Assembly (NCBI GenBank): GCA_050011315.1 | Contig: JBEKJI010000029.1 | Location: 1 to 31,117 of the forward strand | DNA: 31,117 bases | Reading direction: 5' to 3' | From: Fen-549 sp050011315 | GTDB taxonomy: Bacteria > Actinomycetota > Thermoleophilia > Gaiellales > Gaiellaceae | Part shown: positions 1-8,181 of the stretch, one piece after another | Numbering within the stretch: the stretch's first letter is position 1 | Layout: every line of letters begins with the position of its first letter | Notes under the pieces: generated by a model | What the model saw: only the letters and a program-made list of their open reading frames with translations | Told to the model about the DNA's origin: nothing | The model's database searches: none | Position numbers and translations under genes: made by a program

Positions 1-2
1 TC

Positions 3-1700
3 CATGTCTTGCGCCGCCCTGTCTGGTGGGGACAGCTTCTGGTGGCGACCGTAGTGGGCATGCCGTACCTGGTGGCGGCCTATTACGGCGAGGGAGCGTT
101 CAAGGAGGTGCTGCAGACCCAGCTCGTCTTGGCCGTCGCGCTGTGGCTTGACCATCCGGTGCCGGCCGCCGGCAGGTGGCGGTGGGCTCCCCTGGCCCTG
201 CTCGTCGCGGGCACGGTGTCGGTCTACTCTGCGGGTGGACTGCCATGGCCGGCTGCGTTTTTCGGACTCTGGCTCGTAACGCGGGCGGCAATCCGCATCT
301 ATCACGCCGGCGTCCGCACCGTCGTGGCGGAGTTCCGTGGCCATCTCCTTGGGGTGGCGATCGCGGTCGGAATCCTCCTCGTCGTCCTGGTGCCACAGCT
401 CCCGCAGATAAAGGACTTCCTCACGTTCAGAATCTCGAAAACCAACCTGGGCAACCTGGCGGGCTCGCTGTCCAAGTGGGAGGCCTTCGGGGCGTGGAGC
501 AACCCTGACTTCCGCTTGGGGGAGATTTCGCCCTTCACCGGTGGCATGTGGACGGGCTTCGTACTGATACTTGTAATCTACGGCGTCGTCTGGTCGCTCC
601 GGCGGGGGAGATGGATGTTGCCCGCGGCGGCCGCTGCCTCGAGCCTGATCTGGGTCTTCTCCGCCCACACTCAATCGCCGTACGTCGCAGCCAAGGCTCT
701 CGTCATCGTGTCTCCGCTGCTTCTCCTCCTGGCCGCGTTGCCGTTGGCCGAGCGCTCTCAGCGCATGCCGACTGAGTGGTGGTTGCTCGCTCCGGTCCTG
801 GCCCTCGTCCTATGGGCGCGCGCCGGCGACTCTTCCCTGCAGGCGCTGCGAATCAGCGCCGTCGGACCGACCAGTCACCTCGTCCAGTTGCGCGAGCTGC
901 GCGGAGAGCTGCACGGCGAGCCGACGCTCTTTCTCGGTAACGATGACTTCATCGTCTGGGAGCTCGCCGGCGTGCCGGTGGGCGCCCCGGTGATCGGCTT
1001 TCAGACGATGCCCATCCAGCCTCAGAAGGCATGGTCGTACGGCATGGCCCTCGACATCGACTCGCTGGATGCCGGGACGATCAACGCCTTCGACTGGGTC
1101 ATCACCACCCGCGATGCGGCGCAGAGCGAGCTTCCTCCGCAGCTTCATCTCGCTCGCACGACCTCGGACTTCGAGCTGTGGCGCCGCACGGGCATGGTCG
1201 CGCCTCGCCAGACCCTGAACGAGGGGGGAGAACCGGGGGCGACGCTCGATTGCCGAACCCCGGCCGGGCGCGCGCTCGTTCGAGGCGGCGGAAAGGCCGC
1301 GGTGCGCAGACCTCCGGTCACCATTCCGGTCAATGCCATCGCGCCGGGAGAGACGATCACCGTTCCCCTATCGCTCAGCCCCGGGACGTGGGACCTGGAG
1401 ACGCTGTACCTGAGCCCTCGTCCCATGATTGTGAGCGGACCGGGCGGCGTGCTGCGACGGATGCCGGCCAACCTCGACCGGCCCGGGCCGCGCTGGCCGA
1501 TCGGACGTGTCGTAATCCCGCCGTCGGGCTCGATAACCCTCACGATCCACGCCACCAGGGAGTGGCTCACACCGGTGAAGGAGGGGAGGGTCCTGGTCTA
1601 CCCGGCGGCCATCGTCGCCACGCCGGTTGGAACCGAGCGCGTCGTGCCGCTGCGTTCAGCTTGCGGGCAGTACGTGGACTGGTACACGACCCCAGCGTGA
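3..1700 (+). CDS. GT-C-like polytopic membrane glycosyltransferase, 5'-truncated
   Basis: The reading frame is open to the window edge. The first usable codon is a TTG at 9, but the frame continues through bases 3-8 without a stop, so the true N-terminus lies outside the window. The visible 563 residues start with about eight to ten hydrophobic segments up to roughly residue 270. A soluble domain of about 290 residues follows, probably extracytoplasmic. It contains a stretch reading FDWVITTRD and then FELWRR, the pattern by which many GT-C proteins end their membrane part with a small domain reporting an unknown position. The C-terminal 150 residues look like a beta-rich domain. The expected GT-C acidic motif of the first loop would lie in the missing part. 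Likely role: lipid-linked sugar transfer outside the membrane. The family call rests on architecture only, and a non-catalytic membrane protein remains possible. Confidence 0.6.
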   Translation, partial: HVLRRPVWWGQLLVATVVGMPYLVAAYYGEGAFKEVLQTQLVLAVALWLDHPVPAAGRWRWAPLALLVAGTVSVYSAGGLPWPAAFFGLWLVTRAAIRIYHAGVRTVVAEFRGHLLGVAIAVGILLVVLVPQLPQIKDFLTFRISKTNLGNLAGSLSKWEAFGAWSNPDFRLGEISPFTGGMWTGFVLILVIYGVVWSLRRGRWMLPAAAAASSLIWVFSAHTQSPYVAAKALVIVSPLLLLLAALPLAERSQRMPTEWWLLAPVLALVLWARAGDSSLQALRISAVGPTSHLVQLRELRGELHGEPTLFLGNDDFIVWELAGVPVGAPVIGFQTMPIQPQKAWSYGMALDIDSLDAGTINAFDWVITTRDAAQSELPPQLHLARTTSDFELWRRTGMVAPRQTLNEGGEPGATLDCRTPAGRALVRGGGKAAVRRPPVTIPVNAIAPGETITVPLSLSPGTWDLETLYLSPRPMIVSGPGGVLRRMPANLDRPGPRWPIGRVVIPPSGSITLTIHATREWLTPVKEGRVLVYPAAIVATPVGTERVVPLRSACGQYVDWYTTPA

Positions 1701-1720
1701 ATTTCCACGCGATAGGTCGC

Positions 1721-1799
1721 CACTCGCACTACCACGAGGGTTACCTACGCTGCCTTCGTGCTCGACCCGGACGGCTACAACGTCGAGACGGCTGGAGGC
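1721..1799 (+). pseudogene. Remnant of a VOC (glyoxalase/bleomycin-resistance) family gene, C-terminal scrap
   Basis: Bases 1721-1744 read HSHYHEGY in one frame. After one extra base (C1745) the next frame reads YAAFVLDPDGYNVET (1746-1790). Joined, this matches the usual C-terminal signature of VOC-superfamily proteins (YHPGYYAAFVLDPDGNNVE). No start codon or upstream VOC domain is present, because the preceding 1.7 kb encodes the membrane protein that ends at 1700. It therefore looks like a gene tail left by a recombination event and then frameshifted. The motif match is seen directly; the history is inferred. Confidence 0.55.
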
Positions 1800-1838
1800 G
1801 CGTTAAGATGCCTGACGCTTTCATTAATGACCGGCAGT

Positions 1839-1844
1839 AGGAGG
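1839..1844 (+). promoter_or_regulatory. Shine-Dalgarno site AGGAGG for the 1852 methyltransferase
   Basis: A perfect AGGAGG lies seven bases before the ATG at 1852 and fixes that start. Confidence 0.85.
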
Positions 1845-1851
1845 CATAGAT

Positions 1852-2658
1852 ATGCTTGATAAAGAGCTCGCCCTCAAACTGATCCAGGACAGATATTGGC
1901 ACCATGATTTCGAAATAATCCCCGGCGTGCGGACCCACGGTGCCTACGATCCTGCCGGTTTGTGGAATGAGCTTCAGTTACCGCTCGATATGAGCGGCCT
2001 GTCCTTGGCCGATGTCGGCGCCTCCAATGGCTATTTCAGTTTCGAAGCGCGTAAGCGTGGTGCCAGAGTGGTGGCGTTCGATTTCCGGCATAAGGACAAT
2101 TCGGGTTTTGGGTTAGCGCAATATATTAACGGCCTGAGTGAGATCGAGCACCACCACATAAACGTTTTGGACATGACCTCTGATCAGTTTGGTCAGTTCG
2201 ATATTGTGCTCGCGCTGGGTCTGTTTTATCACGTCTCTGATCCGTATATGGCCCTGGCCAATTGTGCGTCCCTGTCGCGGAGTCGTCTGCTGATCGAATC
2301 GTATTGTATCGATCGGCAACTTCCGGAAGGATTAACTTCTGAGCCGGTGATGCGTTTTCTTCCCGATCCGGAGCGCTTTCCGATGCAGGGTCAACCCAAT
2401 GCGGATCGCAGTAACTTCTGGGGTTTTACCGCCACGTGCCTAAAGCGCATGGTGGAGGATGTCGGGTTCGCGGTGCAGAAGAGTGATGTGCGTGAGGACC
2501 GAGTTTTTATAGATGCCAAGCGCGCTGGACTTGATTTAGATGCTACTCGCGGCGCATTCAATGATACGGAAACACGCTTGAATATCGCGTACGGCTCTGT
2601 GCCGCCGGTACCCGTTGAGGGGAACCCCGATGATCCGAAAGCGTGGACGATATTTTAA
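1852..2658 (+). CDS. SAM-dependent methyltransferase, CmoB-like (Methyltransf_9/DUF1698 type)
   Basis: This 268-residue protein carries a class I methyltransferase fold. Motif I is LADVGASNGYFSFEA (about 52-66), followed by GARVVAFD with the acidic residue that binds the SAM ribose. GLFYHVSDPYMAL (about 123-135) matches the post-II region of the CmoB/DUF1698 group. In cell-surface loci such enzymes usually methylate sugars or act on unknown small substrates; a tRNA role is less likely given the neighbours. The start is supported by a perfect AGGAGG. The gene uses TTA, ATA and AT-ending codons far more than the genes around it, and it lies between a VOC gene scrap and a hairpin, so recent acquisition by transfer is likely. 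The substrate cannot be read from sequence. Confidence 0.85.
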   Translation: MLDKELALKLIQDRYWHHDFEIIPGVRTHGAYDPAGLWNELQLPLDMSGLSLADVGASNGYFSFEARKRGARVVAFDFRHKDNSGFGLAQYINGLSEIEHHHINVLDMTSDQFGQFDIVLALGLFYHVSDPYMALANCASLSRSRLLIESYCIDRQLPEGLTSEPVMRFLPDPERFPMQGQPNADRSNFWGFTATCLKRMVEDVGFAVQKSDVREDRVFIDAKRAGLDLDATRGAFNDTETRLNIAYGSVPPVPVEGNPDDPKAWTIF

Positions 2659-2684
2659 TGGCCGCTACGACTCCGCGGCCGTTA
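2656..2684 (+). terminator. Hairpin at the end of the methyltransferase gene, probable terminator
   Basis: The stem 2656-2665 pairs with 2675-2684: ten pairs including one T-G wobble, around a nine-base loop. It begins on the TAA stop codon. The following TCGGTTTGG is only weakly T-rich, so termination may be partial. It lies between this gene and the convergent gene ending at 2767. Confidence 0.5.
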
Positions 2685-2717
2685 TCGGTTTGGACGCCGC
2701 CAGCTAGGTTTGCACTT

Positions 2718-2731
2718 CGCTTGCGCAAGCG
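2718..2731. repeat. Perfect 14-bp palindrome CGCTTGCGCAAGCG
   Basis: An uninterrupted self-complementary sequence lies in the 108-bp spacer between convergent genes. It could bind a dimeric protein or help terminate transcription from either side. No function is shown by the sequence alone. Confidence 0.6.
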
Positions 2732-2766
2732 CCGCTACCCGCAACCGATCGCTCCTGCCCCGACGG

Positions 2767-4164
2767 TCAGCCACGAATCGATCGCTCTTTGAAGATGCGT
2801 TCCTCGGTGAACGCCTGGCGCCGCGCGATCGTCTTTTTAGCCAGAGACCTGACGTTAACTTTGAGCCTTGGTACGCGGGCCATGAAACGCTCTGCCGTCT
2901 GACACACGACCAGCTCCGCATTGACACTATCCAGGTACTTGGGATCCCACCCGAACGGCACCCAGACGAAGTGCACCTCCCGAAAGACCTGGGCCAGCCA
3001 CCACGACAATCCCTGGTAGGCGTTATCGCCGAAGCCGTAGGAGTCACCAAAGATCACGACGGTCCGCTGATCCGGCGCGTCCTCACGGCGGAACACGCGG
3101 ATAGTCCCGATATGGCCCCCGACGCGAGAGACCTCCGCCCAGTTATCTGAGACGACGGCGGCCCGGGAGGCGCCCGCCATCGGCCGCATGACTTCTAGAA
3201 GGGGCGGATCAAAGTGCTGGCCCAGGTCTCCGGCGGCGAGATGCGGAGTCGGAGTTTCCTCCACCTCCGGGAGGAGAGCCGGCGAAACACCAAGCTCGCT
3301 CACCGTGGCCTCGGCCAGGATCCTGTTTCCGCGGGGGGTCAGATGGCTATCGGTGAGCAGGTAGGTGCCGCCGCCGCTGCGAGCGTTACGCAGCGCCTCT
3401 ATCGGGTAGACGAGCGGTAGTGCGCCCTCATCGAGCAGGCGCAGCACAGGCCGCGGGCCGCGAGTGGTCAGATCCCGCGGATAGCAGTCGGCGTACACGG
3501 CGAGCTTCTCGGGCACGACCAGATATGCGAGACGTCGGTGGGCGCGACGCGCGCGACCTTGCCGCTCCGCCACGAGCGTTCGCCATTCGTCCATCCAGTC
3601 CGCAGCCATCTCTATCTCGCCGCGGTGCGTCGCCACATTGTCGTTGGTACCGCCGTAAATGAAGAGATGACCGGATTCGCCCACGATCACCACACCGTCA
3701 GGCGAGACATCACCGGAAGGACGGGTGAAACGTTCCCAGCCTCCTATCCAGCAGTTCAGGAACGGCCCATGAGCCCGCGCTTCTTTGCCTATCTTGCGCC
3801 TGGTCATCCGCTCCACGTACTCCTCGGAGGCGAGCACGCCATCGAAGAAGGCCCGCAGCGATCCGCTCTGCATCCACCAGGCGACATCTCCCGGAGTCGC
3901 GACCCGTCCCAGGAACTCGCGGAAGACCGCCTCGATGTCCTCGCGGCGCAGGTCGCCGCCTGCAGCCATCCTCGCCACGTACTCCTCGGAGGCGAGCACG
4001 GTATCGAGGAGGGCCCGCAACGATCCGCTCTGCATCCACAGAGCGAAATCTTCCGGAGTCGCAGCCCGTCCCAGAAACCGGTGGAAGACCGCCTCGATGT
4101 CCTCGCGGCGAAGGTCGCCTTCTGCGGTGTTCGTGTGCTCGCGTTTGGAAGCGAAGAGTGGCAC
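2767..4164 (-). CDS. Tandem DUF4214 repeats fused to an AlgX/AlgJ-like SGNH domain
   Basis: Two near-identical repeats of about 50 residues open the protein. Both contain DLRREDIEAVF, FLGR.ATP, MQSGSLRA and VLASEEYV, as in DUF4214 units. A region typical of AlgX/AlgJ/DHHW-type acetyltransferase-related proteins follows: VVIVGESGHLFIYGG, then VVPEKLAVYADCYP, then TDSHLTPRGNR (the Asp-His element), and later VVIFGDSYGFGDN with the nucleophile serine in GDS. All three SGNH-type catalytic elements are therefore present. The family O-acetylates polysaccharides, usually in the periplasm. Here no signal peptide or membrane segment is visible, so the site of action is unclear, and no MBOAT partner is in the window. 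The GTG at 4164 was chosen because it precedes the first repeat and does not overlap the upstream gene. It has no clear Shine-Dalgarno site; a GTG at 4257 is an alternative. Confidence 0.75.
   Translation of the reverse strand: MPLFASKREHTNTAEGDLRREDIEAVFHRFLGRAATPEDFALWMQSGSLRALLDTVLASEEYVARMAAGGDLRREDIEAVFREFLGRVATPGDVAWWMQSGSLRAFFDGVLASEEYVERMTRRKIGKEARAHGPFLNCWIGGWERFTRPSGDVSPDGVVIVGESGHLFIYGGTNDNVATHRGEIEMAADWMDEWRTLVAERQGRARRAHRRLAYLVVPEKLAVYADCYPRDLTTRGPRPVLRLLDEGALPLVYPIEALRNARSGGGTYLLTDSHLTPRGNRILAEATVSELGVSPALLPEVEETPTPHLAAGDLGQHFDPPLLEVMRPMAGASRAAVVSDNWAEVSRVGGHIGTIRVFRREDAPDQRTVVIFGDSYGFGDNAYQGLSWWLAQVFREVHFVWVPFGWDPKYLDSVNAELVVCQTAERFMARVPRLKVNVRSLAKKTIARRQAFTEERIFKERSIRG
3813..4119 (-). 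repeat. Direct tandem duplication with a 162-bp period inside the DUF4214 coding region
   Basis: Bases 3813-3957 and 3975-4119 are highly similar at the DNA level. They share blocks such as CACGTACTCCTCGGAGGCGA (3814 and 3976) and GACCGCCTCGATGTCCTCGC. The offset is exactly 162 bases, or 54 codons, so the frame is kept. This is the origin of the two DUF4214 units. Similarity at silent positions suggests recent duplication or gene conversion. Confidence 0.9.
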
Positions 4165-4288
4165 GCTGACCAGCGTAACAGCCGCGGAGCAGGGCGTTCC
4201 CTGACTCGAATTCAGACCACTGCGCCGTCTCTTTTCAGGTGGCCGAAATCCCGCCACAGCCTGTCTCGCGGAGAGACGAACTACGAAA

Positions 4289-7200
4289 CTACGTCGCGCG
4301 TCTCGCAACGACAGCGTACTCGGCTTGGGTACGCCGGTCGGTCTCCAGTTCCCCCGTCCCGAGCGGGAAGAATACGTATGCGGACTCATAACCATGCAGA
4401 CGGGCGAGAGTGACCGCGACCTCGGGGAAGATCGGAAGGCGGTGCGTGAGGTCAACCCAGAACGCCTTGAATGCCTGAATGGAGTGCGGGTTCACCGTCT
4501 CTGCGACGAGTAACCCGCCGGGTACCAGCTTCCGTTCTGCCAGCTGGAAGTAGCGAACGAGCTCTTCGTAGGGTAGGTGTTCAATGACCTGAGCGGAGAA
4601 AACCACACCGAGAGAAGAGTCCGGCTGTGCCTCGAGATAGGAGACCGCGTCGGCCTGCTCGACGACCAGCCCCTTCTCACGGCAGCGCGCGACCATATCC
4701 GAGTCGGTGTCGATACCCCGCGCCTCGATGCCGGCTTCCGCTAGAAGCTCGAGGAACTCTCCCCGACCGCAGCCGATGTCGAGTACGGGAGACCGTCCGC
4801 CAAGCAGATCGAGATAGGGCCGCTGGCGCTCACGGATTAAATCCTCCGCGCCGCGGAACGTGTCCTCAAATCCGCGATATCGGCCTTCCGCGCCGGGCTT
4901 CGAGGCGCGGAATCCTATGACAGGCCGTCCCGCTTCGTCGGCGATGTGCAGAGCCCCGAGGCCGGACACATGTGGCACCGTCGTCAGCGCTGTCTCCAGA
5001 CGCTCGACCTGACCCCGCGCCGATTCGAGGCGCTGTGCGGTAAGTTGCGCCTCCGCCCGGACCTCCGAGGTGACAGCTTCGACGTCGCGTTGGAGATGAG
5101 TAATGGCTTCGACGATCATGGTCTGGAGCTCGTGCTGCTCGACGAGATGCGGCCAGAGGAGCCGGCGGAGGATCGCTCGGACTGTGCGAACCCCTGGGCG
5201 GCGGCTCATCACGCGGTCGAATTGATCGCCAGGCCCCTCTGCGAGCCGGCGGGTAACTTTGGCCAGCGCCTCAGGTCCTCGTGACGCGAATCGCTCCGCG
5301 AGGAACGCCGCCGTCCTATCCACCGAGAAACGCTCCAGGATGTCATCGCGCGCCCGCTCTCCGAGCTCGCGCGCGGCCGTCGGATTGTCGAACACGCGGC
5401 GCATGTCAGCCGCGGCCGCGTCAGTATCCGGATCGGCCCATTCCGCGCCGGCGGGGTAGGGATCGCAACCCTTTGGGATCGGCACGAGCTTGTAGGGGAC
5501 CAGATGGCTGTTGCCTTCGTGCATGAAATCGACGTTGCCCGCGTAATTGGTTGCGATCACGGGCTTTCCGTACGCCATCGCCTCCGCCATCGTCAACCCG
5601 AAGCCCTCGCTGCGATGGAGTGACACGTAGCAATCGCAGCCGGCCATCAGAGCGTTCTTCAGATCCGGAGCGAGGTACTCCTCGAGCAGGTAGATGTCCG
5701 TGCGCCCGGCCGTCGCGAGTCGAAGCCGTTCGAGCGACTCGAAATCGTGCTCGCCGTTGATGCACTTTAGAACCAGGATCGGCCCTTCGCCATCGGTGAA
5801 GGCGCGCGTGAAGGCATCGACGATTCCGAGAGGGTTCTTTCGCTCGAAAACGCTGAGGAGGTCGAAGCTGAAAAGGAACATGAAACTGTCCGGCAGCCCG
5901 AGCTGCTGCCGCGGGATTGGCTCGGCGCTGGGCATCTCGAGCGGTAGCGGGACGATGTGCACCGGTTTCGAAGTCGCTGCTGCGAGCGCGTCTCTCACGA
6001 AGCTCGATCCAACCCAGACCTCGTCGACAAGCCCGAAGGCGTTGTGGAAGACGGACGGGAAGCGGGAGACCTCCCAGAACCAGACGCCGACCGAGTAGCG
6101 CTGCTCGAAGAACGCGGGTCCGACATCCTCGCGGAAGATCGGCAGCTGATCGGCGTTCACACAGATGACATTCATGTCGAAAGGCGCCTGCTGCGGGCTG
6201 CGCTCGTCGACCTGATGCTCCTGGCGGCTCAGCGTGCGGCCATAGGTGATCGTGGAGAACTCGATACCGGCGCGGTCGAGACCGCTCATCAGCTTCCGCG
6301 CGACTTCGCCGATACCGAGCTCGGCGTTCAGGTAGCCGACGAGGTTGACTCCCGCTGCGGGTTGCGCTGCCACCTCGATCGCTGGGCCCGAGGCTCCGGC
6401 CTCTACTGCTGCAGAGCCGCTGAGATGTCGCCGCCCGCCGGGGATTACCCCGGCGCGCTTTAACGCCCGCCAGATTGGCTGACCGCGCGCCAGGGTCGGA
6501 TGGGAATGAGCAAACGCTCGGAGGCGTTTCTCGGTGCGCGCTCCCGTCCGGATCGCCGCGCCGCGTCCGGTCGAGATAACGGTCGCGGGTCGCGGACCGC
6601 CCGGCAGCAGCTCCCTGGGAAAGCCGATCTGGGGGTGCCCGTACTTGTGGAGCCATTCGGAGTAGCGAGGCGCGTCAGCTCTGAGCACATCAGGAAATTC
6701 GCGCTGCAGATCCGGGCGCTCCAAATAGAGGGCGTAGGCGTAGCGCGAGACGCCGGCCTTCATTCCTTTCCCGACCGGTTCGCGAAGCCACTCCAGAAAG
6801 CTTGCAGTCACGGCCGGGTCGAATGGATCGGGTGGCGCGGTTCTTCCGTTTCGCTCGGCCTCGAGAAGCTCCTCCCGAAAGAGCCTGCGCATCCGCGCAT
6901 CGATTGCGATTCCGCCGGGCAGCCGGTCGAACCCGTATGCGGCTCCCTGACCACGGCCGTAGCCACGTGCGAGGACTCTACGGCTGTACTCGCCACAGAG
7001 CTGCGCAAGATCCGGATTCCGGCTCAAGAGGATGCGTGGCCTCGCGCCGGCATGGTGGCTGAGTACGTGCGGCGTATCCGGCTTGAAACCGCTGAAGTGG
7101 AAGAAGCGAAGCGGCACGCCGTTGACCTCGTACAGTTCGCCGTTGCGCCGGACCTGACGTGCGTGCAGGTTCCAATACGCGACATTACAGCCGGGGTCGA

Positions 7201-7798
7201 GAAGGATGAAATTCTCGAACAGCGAGGGCACCAAGTCGACCCAGCGTTGATCGACGAACAACGCCTGCTCGACCGCTACGAGGCAGTACCTCGACAGCCG
7301 ATTCGACCACCAGTCGAGGAAGGGGGTCGCCCGCTCGCTCACGCCGACGAACCCGAGGTTGTAGACACCGGCATGCATGATCATGCTGTAGTCGGGCAGG
7401 CAACCGTCGTCTGGAAGCGGTTCGGTCGTGTGAGGAGTGAGGACGATCGAATGCTCCCGCGCAAGCACTCCGATGTCGTCGAGCGGTTGGTATATCGCAA
7501 TATCGGGGTCGAAATACACGGCCGCGTCGGCGCCCTTGTCGAGTAGCGTCTGAAGCAACCAGGGCTTGACGGCGGTCGCAAGCTCCTTGAGGTCGTAGAT
7601 CATCGCCATCCGGTGCATCTCGCCCGGCTCGATACCGATCTCGTACGGGGTCAAGACATCGAACGGCTCGTCGAGATCGTCAGCGCCGTCCAGGATCAAT
7701 GCGGTGAAGCGCTCGCCGCGATGGTGCTCGGCGAAGGACTCCGCCAGGACCCGCGCGTATGGCAGGTAGTTTCGAGCGATGATCGTGCAGGCGTGCAT
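4289..7798 (-). CDS. Multidomain glycosyltransferase: GT-A-like module, GT4 module, coiled coil, SAM methyltransferase
   Basis: The protein has 1169 residues and four parts. Residues 1-310 resemble nucleotide-sugar transferases of GT8-like type, with YFDPDI at 95-100 as the probable metal-binding DxD. Residues about 485-840 form a GT4 (GT-B) module: LVGYLNAELGIGEVAR at 486-501 and the E-x7-E motif in EGFGLTMAEA, with E731 and E739. Residues about 885-940 are a charged heptad-like stretch suggesting a coiled coil. Residues about 960-1169 are a class I methyltransferase with VLDIGCGRGEFLELL at 1005-1019 and VIEHLPYEEL at 1071-1080. Start is ATG 7798 without an obvious Shine-Dalgarno site, 383 bp after the ABC exporter genes on the same strand. 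Probable role: adding two sugars and methylating the same glycan on the cytoplasmic face. A methyl cap that ends chain growth, as WbdD does in ABC-exported O-antigens, is an inference. Confidence 0.85.
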   Translation of the reverse strand: MHACTIIARNYLPYARVLAESFAEHHRGERFTALILDGADDLDEPFDVLTPYEIGIEPGEMHRMAMIYDLKELATAVKPWLLQTLLDKGADAAVYFDPDIAIYQPLDDIGVLAREHSIVLTPHTTEPLPDDGCLPDYSMIMHAGVYNLGFVGVSERATPFLDWWSNRLSRYCLVAVEQALFVDQRWVDLVPSLFENFILLDPGCNVAYWNLHARQVRRNGELYEVNGVPLRFFHFSGFKPDTPHVLSHHAGARPRILLSRNPDLAQLCGEYSRRVLARGYGRGQGAAYGFDRLPGGIAIDARMRRLFREELLEAERNGRTAPPDPFDPAVTASFLEWLREPVGKGMKAGVSRYAYALYLERPDLQREFPDVLRADAPRYSEWLHKYGHPQIGFPRELLPGGPRPATVISTGRGAAIRTGARTEKRLRAFAHSHPTLARGQPIWRALKRAGVIPGGRRHLSGSAAVEAGASGPAIEVAAQPAAGVNLVGYLNAELGIGEVARKLMSGLDRAGIEFSTITYGRTLSRQEHQVDERSPQQAPFDMNVICVNADQLPIFREDVGPAFFEQRYSVGVWFWEVSRFPSVFHNAFGLVDEVWVGSSFVRDALAAATSKPVHIVPLPLEMPSAEPIPRQQLGLPDSFMFLFSFDLLSVFERKNPLGIVDAFTRAFTDGEGPILVLKCINGEHDFESLERLRLATAGRTDIYLLEEYLAPDLKNALMAGCDCYVSLHRSEGFGLTMAEAMAYGKPVIATNYAGNVDFMHEGNSHLVPYKLVPIPKGCDPYPAGAEWADPDTDAAAADMRRVFDNPTAARELGERARDDILERFSVDRTAAFLAERFASRGPEALAKVTRRLAEGPGDQFDRVMSRRPGVRTVRAILRRLLWPHLVEQHELQTMIVEAITHLQRDVEAVTSEVRAEAQLTAQRLESARGQVERLETALTTVPHVSGLGALHIADEAGRPVIGFRASKPGAEGRYRGFEDTFRGAEDLIRERQRPYLDLLGGRSPVLDIGCGRGEFLELLAEAGIEARGIDTDSDMVARCREKGLVVEQADAVSYLEAQPDSSLGVVFSAQVIEHLPYEELVRYFQLAERKLVPGGLLVAETVNPHSIQAFKAFWVDLTHRLPIFPEVAVTLARLHGYESAYVFFPLGTGELETDRRTQAEYAVVARRAT

Positions 7799-8181
7799 AG
7801 CCGTCAGAACGCGGTCCTTGAGCCACAGCGTCCCGGCGTGCTTTGCTGAAGCGTCGAAATGGCGATCGAGGCAGCCGGCTCCGCGGCGGTGCGGTTGTAG
7901 GGGGCTACGTTCGTCATGGTCGATCGCTCGGCAACATCTTGCTCACATTAGAAACGGAAGTGGATGGGGTCGGGCGGGGCAAACCGCTCGAACTCTTTTT
8001 TCGGACGGCGGCGCGCGCAATCATACCGCCGGCTCCGCTGAGGTGTTATGCCGCGTAGGCGGAGGCGAAGAGCTCTGCACGGCAATGTACGACGAAGACG
8101 TGACCAGCACTCATCAACCGCTTAGGCCGGCTCCCGGTAGGCCGATTCCGGTCGGAGAACGAGCGCCCAGTCGTGTGCCCG
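7799..8181. other. 383-bp gap without a recognisable gene
   Basis: This lies between the ABC ATPase and the multidomain glycosyltransferase, both on the minus strand. A 37-codon frame from an ATG at 7917 (minus) shows no family resemblance. The frame of the downstream gene stays open upstream of its ATG and reads protein-like for about 20 codons (KHAGTLWLKDRVL), but offers no ATG, GTG or TTG there. There is a T6 run at about 7998-8003. The gap may hold a promoter and leader for the 7798 gene; no convincing -35/-10 pair was found. Confidence 0.5.

Noticed and set aside
1803..1830. Possible promoter TTAAGA-16-TAATGA before the methyltransferase
   Set aside because: The match to -35 and -10 consensus is weak and AT-rich sequence is expected near this gene.
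5421..6656. Minus-strand frame of 411 codons in another frame of the large glycosyltransferase gene
   Set aside because: It is arginine-rich without motifs and fully inside a gene whose own frame carries intact GT4 motifs.
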